Of a DNA stretch of 64,000 nt, positions 41,421 to 50,210 are shown piece after piece. Source of the DNA: DATFFO01 sp963744905 (GTDB lineage Bacteria; Actinomycetota; Acidimicrobiia; Spongiisociales; ZC4RG35); contig CAVUUV010000003.1 of NCBI GenBank assembly GCA_963744905.1, positions 248,001-312,000 on the forward strand. The letters are read 5' to 3'. Every line of letters starts with the position of its first letter. Within the stretch, counting starts at the first letter, position 1. Both the position numbers and the translations under genes were made by a program. A model generated the notes under the pieces. The model saw only the letters and a program-made list of their open reading frames with translations. It was not told the origin of the DNA and made no database searches.

Positions 41421-43015
41421 GGCGCCTCCTTGCCGGCCGCCCATCCACCGCCCGTCATCACCAAATCGACACTCGCTTCCGCAAAGGGCCCGTCGACGAA
41501 CGGGTCCCTATCCATCACAGCCAGGTCCGACACGATACCCACGGCAATGACACCGCGTCGTCCCTCCTCGTGGTTGTGCCAGGCCGACCCGGCCGTGAAA
41601 GCCGCCAGTGCCGTGACCGGATCCAGCCTCTGCGCGGCATTGAGGGGCGGGAGGGAGCCGTCGCCGGCCGGAACCCGCGTGGTAGCCACCTGGATCTGTT
41701 CCATCACATCGCACGTGGACACGGACCAGTCAGATCCTCCCACCAGGGTCGCCCCGGCCCGGAGAAGGGAGGCGAAGGGATACTGCCAGCCCGAGCGGGT
41801 CGGTCCGAGAAACGGCAGGGTCAGCTCTTCCTGATATCCGTCTGCGCACGCCCACAAGGGCTGGATGTTGGCGGTGACGCCCAGACGATGAAAGCGCGCC
41901 ACGTCGTCGGGATGGACCACCTGAAGATGACAGATGCTGTGCCGGAGAGACGTCCAGCCATTCCGGATCCGGGCCATCTCCACCGCGTCCAGGGCGTTAC
42001 GCACTGCTCCGTCACCGATGGCATGGAAATGACAGCGAAACCCAGCGGCATCGAGTGCGGGCACGATCTCTTTCAACCGGTCGGGGTCGATCATGTCGAT
42101 CCCGTGCCCGCCCACGCCCTCGTAGGGATCGATCATGGCGGCGGTGTGGTTCTCGAAGACGCCGTCCAGCACCAGCTTGACGCTATCGGGTCGATAGCCC
42201 GGAGCCGGCTGGCGACGCCACTCCTGCAGACGCTCGATCTGCTCCAGGCCCTGGTGGTTGTCCCACAGCAGGGCCGCCTCCACCGATCCAACCAGTTCTC
42301 CGCGCCCGGCTACCCGCCGGTAGGCCCGGTGGAGGTCGGCGTCGACCCAGGCGTCGAACCAGCCCGTTATGCCCAGCGAGAGCAGGTGTTGCTGGCCGAC
42401 CAGCAAGGCCTTTTCAAGCTCGGCGTCGGTCACCGGAGGCATGACGGACTCGACCAGATCCATGGCGCCCTCGTGAAGAGTGCCCTGGGGGGATCCGTCC
42501 TCGAGCCGTTCGATCCTCCCATCAGGGGGGTCGGCCGTCGAGGCCGTCACGCCGGCCATCCGCAGGGCGGCGCTGCTGACCCAGGCCCCGTGGCCGTCCC
42601 GGTTGACCAGGACCACGGGGCGATCTCCCACCAACTCATCGAGGCTTTCGACGGAGGGACACCCGCGGGGGAACCAGTCCTGGGACCAGCCACCTCCCCT
42701 GATCCATTCCCGGTCGGGATGGGCCCGGGCGTAGTGGCTGACGATCGCCATCGCTTCTTCGGCGCCGGTGGCGTCCAGCAGGTTGCATCCGAGCAGCTTC
42801 TCGCCGCCATGGGCAGGGTGGACGTGGGCATCGGTGAAACCGGGGGTGAGCAGTCTCCCCTCCAGGTCGATCAACTCACTTCCGTCGAGATGAGCAGCCA
42901 TCTCGGACTCGTTGCCGACCGCGACGATACGCCCGTCCGACACCGCCACCGCCCGTGCCCAGGAACGGGCCGGGTCGGCGGTGAACACCTTGCCGTTGAC
43001 GAAGACGACGTCCAT
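41417..43015 (-). CDS. Amidohydrolase family 3 (YtcJ-like)
   Basis: 532 residues from ATG 43015. MDVVFVNGKVFTAD opens the small beta domain; TPGFTDAHVHPAHGG gives the HxH metal ligands; FHAIGDGAVRNALDA, LRHSICHLQVV and LVGGSDWSVSTCD carry the remaining His and Asp ligands. The family hydrolyses amides or related bonds of often unknown substrates. It overlaps potA by 4 bases and so heads the pot operon; the enzyme may act on an imported compound or release it from a conjugate. Confidence 0.88.
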   Translation of the reverse strand: MDVVFVNGKVFTADPARSWARAVAVSDGRIVAVGNESEMAAHLDGSELIDLEGRLLTPGFTDAHVHPAHGGEKLLGCNLLDATGAEEAMAIVSHYARAHPDREWIRGGGWSQDWFPRGCPSVESLDELVGDRPVVLVNRDGHGAWVSSAALRMAGVTASTADPPDGRIERLEDGSPQGTLHEGAMDLVESVMPPVTDAELEKALLVGQQHLLSLGITGWFDAWVDADLHRAYRRVAGRGELVGSVEAALLWDNHQGLEQIERLQEWRRQPAPGYRPDSVKLVLDGVFENHTAAMIDPYEGVGGHGIDMIDPDRLKEIVPALDAAGFRCHFHAIGDGAVRNALDAVEMARIRNGWTSLRHSICHLQVVHPDDVARFHRLGVTANIQPLWACADGYQEELTLPFLGPTRSGWQYPFASLLRAGATLVGGSDWSVSTCDVMEQIQVATTRVPAGDGSLPPLNAAQRLDPVTALAAFTAGSAWHNHEEGRRGVIAVGIVSDLAVMDRDPFVDGPFAEASVDLVMTGGGWAAGKEAP

Positions 43016-43077
43016 GGTCGCCGCACCTTATCCGCCCCGACGGGCGGCGCGGCTCGAAGGGCGGTAGCCTGCTCGCC

Positions 43078-44310
43078 ATGAGCGCCTTCTGGCATCCCTT
43101 CGCAGATATGCACACCGTCCAGCACGACCCCTTCGTGGTCGACCACGGGGAGGGGGTGTATGTGTACGACGAAGCCGGCCGCCGATACCTGGACGCCACC
43201 GCCAGCCTGTGGTATTCCAACATCGGCCACGGCCGCACCGAGGTGGTCGAGGCGGTGCATCGACAGATGACCACCCTTCCCGCCTTCCACTGCTTCATCG
43301 ACTACGCCACCCGGCCGCCCATAGACCTGGCCAACCGGATCGCCTCGGTATCGCCCGACCCGGGCTCCAAGGTCTTCTTCGGCTCGGGCGGATCGGATGC
43401 AGTCGACACCGCAGCCAAACTGGCCCGGCGATATTTCCATGCCATCGGACAACCGGAGCGGTCGGTGTTCATCGCCCGGGAATGGGCTTACCACGGCATG
43501 CACACCTACGGCACCTCACTCGGTGGGATGGAGCCCAACCGGCTCGGCTACGGCCCGATGGTGGGCGACATCGTCTTCGTTCCCCACGACGACGCCGAGG
43601 CGGTGGAGAAAGCCATCGACCACGCCGGCCCGGAACGAATCGCCGGGATCTTCGTCGAGGCCGTGATCGGCGCCGGTGGAGTGCGACCGGTTCCGGTCGA
43701 CTACCTCCACCGAGTTCGCAATGCGGTTCGGGAGGCGGGTGGCCTCTATGTCTCCGACGAGGTCATCACCGGTTTCGGACGGGTGGGTGATTGGTTCGCC
43801 GCGGTGCGTTTCGATCTAGAGCCGGACCTGATCACCTTCGCCAAGGGTGTCACCTGTGGCTACATGCCGCTGGGTGGGGTGGTGGCGTCCTCACAGGTGG
43901 CTGCCCCCTTCTTCGACCAGCCCGGGAACATCTTCCGCCACGGATACACCTATTCGGGTCACGCCGCCGCCTGCGCCGCCGGGCTGGCGGTGATGGACAT
44001 ACTCGAGTCAGAGGGCCTGCTGGAACGTGCCCGCCAGCTGGAGGAGGAGATCCCCGCCGCTCTCGCCCCTCTGGCCGACCTGGACGTGGTGACCGACATC
44101 CGGGGCGGGGTAGGAGCATTGGCTGCGATCCAGCTCGACACCTCCGACGAGACACTTCCCTACCGAGCCGCCGGAGCGTGCCGTCAGGCAGGTGTGCTCA
44201 CCAGGGCAGTCGGAGGAGGAGGCATGCAGGTTTCGCCACCTCTCACCATGACCCCGGCCGAGGTGACCGAGATGGCCGAACGCTTCCACGCCGGCCTCAG
44301 CTCCCTCTGA
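43078..44310 (+). CDS. Class III PLP-dependent aminotransferase
   Basis: 410 residues. It starts MSAFWHPFADMHTV, as in omega-amino acid:pyruvate and polyamine-type aminotransferases. ATASLWYSNIGHGR, FFGSGGSDAVDTAAKLAR, EWAYHGMHTYGTSLGG, SDEVITGFGRVG and the PLP lysine in TFAKGVTCGYMPLGG follow. The family moves the terminal amino group of omega-amines to pyruvate or 2-oxoglutarate. Divergent from the amidohydrolase/pot operon, it fits polyamine or beta-alanine breakdown. The 62-base shared gap should hold both promoters. Confidence 0.9.
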   Translation: MSAFWHPFADMHTVQHDPFVVDHGEGVYVYDEAGRRYLDATASLWYSNIGHGRTEVVEAVHRQMTTLPAFHCFIDYATRPPIDLANRIASVSPDPGSKVFFGSGGSDAVDTAAKLARRYFHAIGQPERSVFIAREWAYHGMHTYGTSLGGMEPNRLGYGPMVGDIVFVPHDDAEAVEKAIDHAGPERIAGIFVEAVIGAGGVRPVPVDYLHRVRNAVREAGGLYVSDEVITGFGRVGDWFAAVRFDLEPDLITFAKGVTCGYMPLGGVVASSQVAAPFFDQPGNIFRHGYTYSGHAAACAAGLAVMDILESEGLLERARQLEEEIPAALAPLADLDVVTDIRGGVGALAAIQLDTSDETLPYRAAGACRQAGVLTRAVGGGGMQVSPPLTMTPAEVTEMAERFHAGLSSL

Positions 44311-44377
44311 GGCGCTTCGGTTAGCCTTCGCCCGGCCCACCACCCGATGAGGGCCAAGCGACACTGAAGGAGAGCAC

Positions 44378-44674
44378 ATGATCGCCCCCGGAACCTATCC
44401 CGAAGCCAGCCAGGCGACCAGCGCCCTGATCTGGAGCATCGTGGGGCTGGTCTGCTGTGCGCCGGCCGCCATCGTCGGGTACATACAGGCCAACAACGAG
44501 CTGGAGGCGATAAGGGCAGGACGGCGTGATCCGATGAATCAGGGCACGGCCAATGCGGCCCGGATCATCGCCATCGTGGTCGGGGTTCTGGCCGTGATCG
44601 GCATTGTGCTGAGCATCATCCTCATCGCCGCCGGAGCCGGGTTCGGCTTCCTCAGCCAGATCACGAATCCGTAG
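44378..44674 (+). CDS. DUF4190 membrane protein
   Basis: 98 residues, two membrane segments (about 15-35 and 62-90) separated by NNELEAIRAGRRDPMNQG, the conserved loop of DUF4190. GAGCACATG-type purine-rich sequence precedes the ATG. The function is unknown. It is followed at 3 bases by the DUF2752 gene, a frequent pairing. Confidence 0.82.
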   Translation: MIAPGTYPEASQATSALIWSIVGLVCCAPAAIVGYIQANNELEAIRAGRRDPMNQGTANAARIIAIVVGVLAVIGIVLSIILIAAGAGFGFLSQITNP

Positions 44675-44677
44675 GCG

Positions 44678-45091
44678 ATGACCACGGTTTCCCACCCCCA
44701 TGGCGTGGCGCCGGCCGGAACCCGGCGCAACTGGCTCCTCCTGGCACCGCTGGCGGGCCTGATCGCCATCTTCACGGTTCCCTTCGGGCCGGCCCCGACC
44801 ATCTGCCCCTTCGCCCTCATCACCGGCATTCCCTGCCCCGGCTGTGGTCTGACCCGGGCAGTGGTCGCCCTCGGTCACGGCGATATCGGATCGGCAGTTG
44901 CCTTCCACCCCCTGGTGGGAGTGGTCCTGGCCTGGTTCGCCGGGACCTGGCTGGTGGCCGTGGCCCGCCGGCGTGGCGTGAACATCAGCCTCGATCGACG
45001 GGTGGTCGACCGGCTCCTGTGGGCGACGGCGGCCCTGTTCGTGATTACCTGGCTCGTCCGGATGGGGACCGGAACCCTGCCCCCCGTCTAG
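44678..45091 (+). CDS. DUF2752 membrane protein
   Basis: 137 residues with three membrane segments. The hallmark ICPFALITGIPCPGCGLTRA (the CPxC-GxTR element) lies between the first and second segments, followed by ALGHGDIGSAVAFHPL. Members are small membrane proteins of unknown role. It overlaps the end of the convergent mrp gene by 4 bases. Confidence 0.88.
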   Translation: MTTVSHPHGVAPAGTRRNWLLLAPLAGLIAIFTVPFGPAPTICPFALITGIPCPGCGLTRAVVALGHGDIGSAVAFHPLVGVVLAWFAGTWLVAVARRRGVNISLDRRVVDRLLWATAALFVITWLVRMGTGTLPPV

Positions 45092-46173
45092 CGAATCACC
45101 AGATCGGGATGGGTACGCACCCGGGGCCGGGCCTCTTCGACCGCCTGCGCCAGCTTCTCGAAGGCGGCCGCCGCCTCGGAGTCGGGGGCGGCTACGGCGA
45201 GGGGTCGGCCCTGATCGGCTCCCTCGCGCATGGCGGGGAGCAGCGGAATCTGGGCCATGAGCGGGACACCCAGCTCCCCGGCCAGGGCCTTGCCTCCGCC
45301 GGCACCGAACAGCTCGTAGCGGGTGCCATCGTCACCGGTGAACCACGACATGTTCTCCACCACCCCGATCACCTCCTGATCGACCTGGTCGGCCATCAGC
45401 GCGGCCCGGCGTGCCACCCGCTGGGCAGTGGGCTGGGGCGTGGTGACCAACAAGACCTGGGCCCGGGGCAGGAACTGGGCCATGGATATGGCGATGTCGC
45501 CCGTGCCGGGGGGCATGTCGACGATGAGGTAATCGGGCGAATCCCAGAACACGTCGGTGAGGAACTGCTCGATCGCCTTGTGGAGCATGGGGCCCCGCCA
45601 GATCACCGCCTTGTCGTCGGGGACGAAGTAGTCCATCGACATCACCTGCACCCCGTGAGACCGGGGCGGGACGATGGACTGGTCGATCACGACGGGGGGT
45701 CGGTCGACTCCGAACATGCGTGGAATCGAGAAGCCCCAGATGTCGCCGTCGATGATTCCGACCCGTCGGCCCGAAGCAGCCAGCGTGACGGCGAGGTTGG
45801 TGCTGACCGACGACTTGCCGACTCCCCCTTTGCCCGAGGAAACCGCCACGACCCGGGTGCGGTTGCCGGGCTGGCCGACCGGTGCCCCCACATCGGCCCG
45901 AAGCATCTCCATCAGCTCATGACGAGCGTCGTCATCCATCACCTCGTATTCGACGGTCAGCCTGCTGGACCCGGCCGCTTCCTTGAGAGAATGGTCCAGG
46001 ACGCTCAGCGAGGGGTGATTGGGCACGGGGACGGCGACCGTGACCGAGTCGGCGCCGAAGCGCTTCTCGGACAGGTCACGGATCAGTCCCAGTGCACCCA
46101 GAGAACGGCCCAGGAGGGGCTCTTCCACTGCTTCGAGGGCGGCGCGTAGCGAGGCTGGGGGTGTATCGGTCAA
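45088..46173 (-). CDS. mrp: Mrp/NBP35-family P-loop ATPase (Fe-S cluster carrier type)
   Basis: 361 residues. The N-terminal 90 residues resemble the DUF59/MIP18 domain. The deviant Walker A SSGKGGVGKSSVSTNLA follows, then GIIDGDIWGFSIPRMFG and DMPPGTGDIAISMAQFLP. Where proteobacterial Mrp/ApbC has a CPxC pair after ENMS, this protein has ENMSWFTGDDGTRYELFG, without cysteines, as in other actinobacteria. It is thought to carry or insert Fe-S clusters. It is divergent from the SufR-like regulator, which supports that role. Confidence 0.92.
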   Translation of the reverse strand: MTDTPPASLRAALEAVEEPLLGRSLGALGLIRDLSEKRFGADSVTVAVPVPNHPSLSVLDHSLKEAAGSSRLTVEYEVMDDDARHELMEMLRADVGAPVGQPGNRTRVVAVSSGKGGVGKSSVSTNLAVTLAASGRRVGIIDGDIWGFSIPRMFGVDRPPVVIDQSIVPPRSHGVQVMSMDYFVPDDKAVIWRGPMLHKAIEQFLTDVFWDSPDYLIVDMPPGTGDIAISMAQFLPRAQVLLVTTPQPTAQRVARRAALMADQVDQEVIGVVENMSWFTGDDGTRYELFGAGGGKALAGELGVPLMAQIPLLPAMREGADQGRPLAVAAPDSEAAAAFEKLAQAVEEARPRVRTHPDLVIR

Positions 46174-46214
46174 AAGGGGTTTCCCCTACTGCGATAGTGT
46201 CTAGAAGGCCGGCG

Positions 46215-46228
46215 CGAACTATAGTTCG
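46215..46228. promoter_or_regulatory. Palindromic operator candidate between mrp and the SufR-like gene
   Basis: Perfect 14-bp palindrome CGAACTATAGTTCG in the 73-base divergent gap, 18 bases before the regulator's ATG. Position and symmetry fit an operator used by a dimeric winged-helix repressor. It does not match a published SufR site that I can name. Confidence 0.55.
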
Positions 46229-46246
46229 AGCGGCAACGGACCAAAC

Positions 46247-46961
46247 ATGGACCAGTCTCTAGACGAGCGCATCTCCGATCTCACCTCGGCTCTGGGTGAC
46301 CCAACCCGGAGGGCGATCTACGTCGCCGTGCGGGAATCGGCTGAGCCCCTCACCACCTCCCGCGTGGCCGAGCTGTTCGGCCTCCATCCCAATGTTGCCC
46401 GTCATCATCTCGACAAGCTGGCAGACGACGGGTGGCTGATCGTCTCCCACCAACGCCCCCGGGGCAAGTCGGGACCGGGAGCAGGTCGACCCGCCAAGAC
46501 CTATGAGGCTTCGAAACGGGAAGTCTCGGTCCATTTCGCCCCGCGACGCTACGAACTGCTGGTTGAGCTCCTGATGCGGGTCCTGGCCGACGTCGCTCAC
46601 CCCGACCTGGGAACGGTGGCGGAACGGGTGGGAGCCGAGTACGGCCGGGAACTGGCCGCCGAGATCGGAGCTCCCGAAGACACCGGCTACACGCGAGGCG
46701 ATCGAGGCGGTGGCCATCGCCATGACCGGTCTCGGATTCAGCATGGACCCCGACCTGGAGGGCCACCAACTGCTCACCTCCCACTGTCCATTTGGTGAAG
46801 CGGCCACCGATCATCCCGACGTGGTTTGCTCCCTGGACCGGGGCATCGTCACCGGGCTGGTGGGGGCGCTGGCATCGGGATGCACCCCGGTCCTCATCCC
46901 CCATACCCAACCCGAAGACGACTGCGTCACCCGGGTCCCGGTCACCATCGGCCCCGCCTGA
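46247..46961 (+). pseudogene. SufR-like winged-helix Fe-S-sensing regulator, apparent frameshift
   Basis: From ATG 46247 the N-terminal half is an ArsR/SufR-type winged helix: DLTSALGDPTRRAIYVAVRES, TSRVAELFGLHPNVARHHLDKL, and a wing with RGKSGPGAGRPAKTYEAS. After EIGAPEDTGY (about 46690) the sense continues in the next frame (TREAIEAVAIAMTGLGF) to 46961. The C-terminal half carries HCPF, VVCSLDRG, ASGCTPV and PEDDCVTRV, the cysteine pattern of Fe-S-binding SufR proteins. One extra base would explain the shift. Context with mrp supports control of Fe-S biogenesis. Confidence 0.78.
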
Positions 46962-46967
46962 GCTTCC

Positions 46968-47190
46968 CTTGTCCCCCAGGCCTCCAGGGCCTGGCGGAAG
47001 GTAGGCAGTTTCAGTCCCGCCCCCTCCTGACCCACCTTTGTCCCCTAGGCCGAACGCCTGGGCGAAGGTAGGGAGTTTCAGTCCCGCCCCCTCCCGGTCC
47101 ACCTTTGTCCCCTAGGCCGAAGGCCTGGGGGAAGGTCCCTGCCGCCGCAGCGAAGCGGAGGCGGGAGGTAGGGGGGTTCAGTCCCGCCCC
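46968..47190. repeat. Dispersed modular repeat, locus 2 (three 67-68-bp tandem units)
   Basis: Units begin CTTGTCCCC or CTTTGTCCCC at 46968, 47036 and 47103. Each contains a hairpin of the type GTCCCC-AGGCC/GGCCT-GGGGAA and a TTTCAGTCCCGCCCC tail. The last unit contains the 41-base module (47136-47176) shared with 12848-12888. It fills most of the gap before aconitase. Confidence 0.8.
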
Positions 47191-47196
47191 TTCCCC

Positions 47197-47364
47197 CTAG
47201 GAGCCCGTTGAACAATGCATGTCACCCATCTTGACGACCATGCATCACCACCCACTGCGTTCTCGGCCCCGCCATTCCGGCACAAGGAGTGGCGAAACCT
47301 CGGCCTTGCGGCTGGCGCGCCTGGCCGCCAACCCGAGCAACGGCATTATCCAACAGGCTCCTAG
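47197..47364. mobile_element. MITE-like element with CTAG target duplication
   Basis: 168 bases bounded by CTAG (47197-47200 and 47361-47364). Terminal inverted repeats match at 15 of 18 positions: GAGCCCGTTGAACAATGC on the left and the complement of GCATTATCCAACAGGCTC on the right. It holds no ORF of note. Such short non-coding elements with transposon-like ends are moved by a related full-length IS. Ends of the GAGCCTGTTGAACAA type are seen in IS1182-like elements; this assignment is tentative. Confidence 0.65.
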
Positions 47365-47406
47365 CAAGCCAGAGGGACAGATACGACGACGGGTTCGACC
47401 GGGTTC

Positions 47407-47423
47407 CCCCCACTTAGTGGGGG
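47407..47423. promoter_or_regulatory. Hairpin upstream of aconitase
   Basis: 7-bp stem CCCCCAC/GTGGGGG with a TTA loop, about 50 bases before acnA. It may be a 5' leader structure or a terminator protecting acnA from read-through out of the repeat region. Confidence 0.4.
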
Positions 47424-47474
47424 AGGATAGGGCTGCCGAATAGACTCGGGGCTATAGAACGATGAAAGGACGCC

Positions 47475-50210
47475 ATGTCCGCTGACCAGGCCCACGCCAC
47501 CCTCCAGACGCCGCTCGGCGAGCGTCGGATAGCCCGCCTCGACTCGATCGACGGCGTCGAGAAGCTGCCGTATTCGATCAAGGTCCTACTGGAATCCGCC
47601 CTCCGCAACATGGACGGCAAGGCGGTGACCCAGGACGACGTTGCCGCTATAGCAGCCTACGACCCCGGCAACGTGGGCGATACCGAGATCGCCTTCATTC
47701 CGGGCCGTGTCGTGCTTCAGGACTTCACCGGCGTCCCCGCCGTCGTGGACCTGGCCGCCATGCGCTCGGCCATCGTGGCCATGACGGGTGACGAGTCGGC
47801 GGCCCAGAAAGTCAATCCCCTGATACCCGCAGATCTGGTCGTGGATCACTCGGTCCAGGTCGATGCCTTCGCCCGCTCGGATGCTCTCATCATCAACTCA
47901 CACAAGGAGTTCGAGCGCAACCAGGAACGCTACGAGTTCCTCAAGTGGGGTCGCTCGGCCTTCCAGAACTTCCGCGTGGTTCCCCCCGCCACCGGCATTG
48001 TGCACCAGGTCAACCTCGAGTACCTGGCCAAGGTCGTGTGGGACGATGGCGAGTGGCTCTATCCGGACTCCCTGGTGGGAACCGACAGCCACACCACGAT
48101 GATCAACGGCCTGGGTGTCGTTGGCTGGGGCGTGGGCGGAATCGAAGCCGAGGCCGCCATGGTGGGCCAGCCCATCTACATGCTCCTGCCGGAAGTGGTC
48201 GGATTCCGGCTCACCGGCAAGCTTCCCGAGGGCGCCACCGCCACGGACCTGGTGCTGAGGGTGACGCAGATGCTGCGCGAGCACGGAGTGGTGGGTAAGT
48301 TCGTCGAGTTCCACGGCCCCGGCCTGGCCACGATGCCGGTCGCCAACCGGGCCACCATCGCCAATATGGCGCCCGAATATGGGGCGACTGTCGGCTTCTT
48401 CCCCGTCGACGAGCAGACGTTGCGTTATCTCCGCCTGACCGGACGAGACGAGGATCTGGTCGAAACGGTCGAGACTTACTACAAGGCCCAGGGCCTGTGG
48501 CGCGTTGATGACCACGAGATCGCCTACTCCGCCGACCTCTCCCTCGACCTGTCGACGGTGCTCCCCGCTCTGGCCGGACCCAAGCGCCCTCAGGACCGGA
48601 TCGATCTCTCGGCGATGAAGAGCCAGTGGCGCCAGGACCTGGAGATCACCTTCGGCAAGGCTGTCGGCAACGGACCCGGAAGCCTCACCGAGTGGTCCGA
48701 TGAGGGGGGATCTCCGGCGCCGACCAGCACTGCCGTTCTGGAGAAGGCCAGTTCTGCCGTGGTTGATATGGAGGGCGAAACCTTCACGATCTCGGACGGA
48801 TCGGTGGTGATCGCAGCCATCACCTCGTGCACCAATACCTCCAACCCCGATGTGATGGTCGGAGCGGGCCTGGTGGCCCGAAAGGCCGCCCAACGCGGCC
48901 TCACCCGCAAACCGTGGGTCAAGACCTCGCTCGCTCCCGGCTCCAAGGTGGTCACCGAGTATCTGGAGTCCTCGGGATTGATGGACGATCTGGAGGCCCT
49001 CGGCTTCTACCTGGTCGGGTACGGGTGCACCACCTGCATCGGGAACTCCGGCCCGCTTCCCCAGCCCATTTCCGATGCCATCGGGGCCAACGACATCGTG
49101 GCTGCGGCGGTGCTGTCGGGCAATCGCAATTTCGAGGGCCGGATCTCGCCCGACGTGCAGGCCAACTACCTGGCCTCCCCTCCCCTGGTAGTGGCATACG
49201 CCCTGGCCGGCACGGTGGACTGGGATCCGATCCAGGAGCCTCTCGGCACCGACCGCGACGGCAACGACGTCTACCTGCGCGACATCTGGCCTACTCAGGC
49301 CGAGATCTCGGCGGTGGTGGCCGAGCACGTCGACGAGAAGAAGTTCCACGAGAAGTACGCCGACGTGTTCAGTGGATCCGAGGAGTGGCAGGAGATAGAG
49401 ACGAGTGGTTCGGCCCTCTACCGCTGGGCGGACGACTCCACCTACATCCAGGAGCCACCCTTCTTCGTCAACCTCACCCCCGATCCGTCACCGATCGAGC
49501 CGGTCCGGGGGGCCCGCGTCCTGGCCAAGCTGGGCGACTCCGTGACAACAGACCACATCAGCCCGGCGGGGAACATCGCCGTCGACTCTCCCGCCGGTCA
49601 GTATCTGATCTCCAGGGGTGTTCAGCCGCCGATGTTCAACTCGTATGGCTCTCGGCGTGGCAACGATCGCGTCATGACCAGGGGCACCTTCGCCAACATC
49701 AGGGTGCGGAATCAGCTGGCTCCGGGAACCGAAGGCGGATGGACGACCAACCTGCTCACCGGTGAGGTCACCTCGATCTATGAAGCATCGATGGCTTATC
49801 AAGAACAGGGGATCCCGCTCGTGGTGCTGGCGGGCATCGACTATGGCATGGGCTCCTCGCGTGACTGGGCTGCCAAGGGCACTTTCCTCCTCGGAGTCAA
49901 AGCCGTGATCGCCAAGTCGTTCGAGCGAATCCACCGATCCAATCTGGTGATGATGGGTGTCCTACCCCTCCAGTTCCGCCCCGACGAGGACGCAGAGACT
50001 CTGGGCCTGAACGGAACGGAGACCTTTGACATCGACGTCGACGACGAGCTCTCCCCTCATCAGACGGTGAGAGTCAAAGCCACGGGAGAGGACGGAAGGA
50101 CCCAGGAATTCGAGGTGGTCGCCCGGGTGGACACGCCGATCGAGGTCGAGTATCTGAGGAACGGGGGGATACTGCACTACGTGCTGCGCCGCATGGCATC
50201 GGAAGAGTGA
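47475..50210 (+). CDS. acnA: Aconitate hydratase A
   Basis: 911 residues, full-length AcnA/IRP-type aconitase of the citric acid cycle. The 4Fe-4S ligands are visible in AITSCTNTSN and GYGCTTCIGNSG. VDHSVQVDAFA, GTDSHTTMINGLGVVGWGVGG and GDSVTTDHISPAG belong to the active site, and GIDYGMGSSRDWAAKG to domain 4. GAAAGGA lies before the ATG. It is coupled to the next gene by a GTGA overlap. As an Fe-S enzyme it is a plausible client of the mrp system nearby. Confidence 0.96.
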   Translation: MSADQAHATLQTPLGERRIARLDSIDGVEKLPYSIKVLLESALRNMDGKAVTQDDVAAIAAYDPGNVGDTEIAFIPGRVVLQDFTGVPAVVDLAAMRSAIVAMTGDESAAQKVNPLIPADLVVDHSVQVDAFARSDALIINSHKEFERNQERYEFLKWGRSAFQNFRVVPPATGIVHQVNLEYLAKVVWDDGEWLYPDSLVGTDSHTTMINGLGVVGWGVGGIEAEAAMVGQPIYMLLPEVVGFRLTGKLPEGATATDLVLRVTQMLREHGVVGKFVEFHGPGLATMPVANRATIANMAPEYGATVGFFPVDEQTLRYLRLTGRDEDLVETVETYYKAQGLWRVDDHEIAYSADLSLDLSTVLPALAGPKRPQDRIDLSAMKSQWRQDLEITFGKAVGNGPGSLTEWSDEGGSPAPTSTAVLEKASSAVVDMEGETFTISDGSVVIAAITSCTNTSNPDVMVGAGLVARKAAQRGLTRKPWVKTSLAPGSKVVTEYLESSGLMDDLEALGFYLVGYGCTTCIGNSGPLPQPISDAIGANDIVAAAVLSGNRNFEGRISPDVQANYLASPPLVVAYALAGTVDWDPIQEPLGTDRDGNDVYLRDIWPTQAEISAVVAEHVDEKKFHEKYADVFSGSEEWQEIETSGSALYRWADDSTYIQEPPFFVNLTPDPSPIEPVRGARVLAKLGDSVTTDHISPAGNIAVDSPAGQYLISRGVQPPMFNSYGSRRGNDRVMTRGTFANIRVRNQLAPGTEGGWTTNLLTGEVTSIYEASMAYQEQGIPLVVLAGIDYGMGSSRDWAAKGTFLLGVKAVIAKSFERIHRSNLVMMGVLPLQFRPDEDAETLGLNGTETFDIDVDDELSPHQTVRVKATGEDGRTQEFEVVARVDTPIEVEYLRNGGILHYVLRRMASEE

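Noticed and set aside
40902..41444. Functional 180-residue PotA-like protein
   Set aside because: After residue 78 the frame reads potB DNA out of frame; signature and Walker B motifs are absent.
47898..49349. 483-codon ORF antisense to acnA
   Set aside because: Shadow of aconitase, whose sense motifs are complete.
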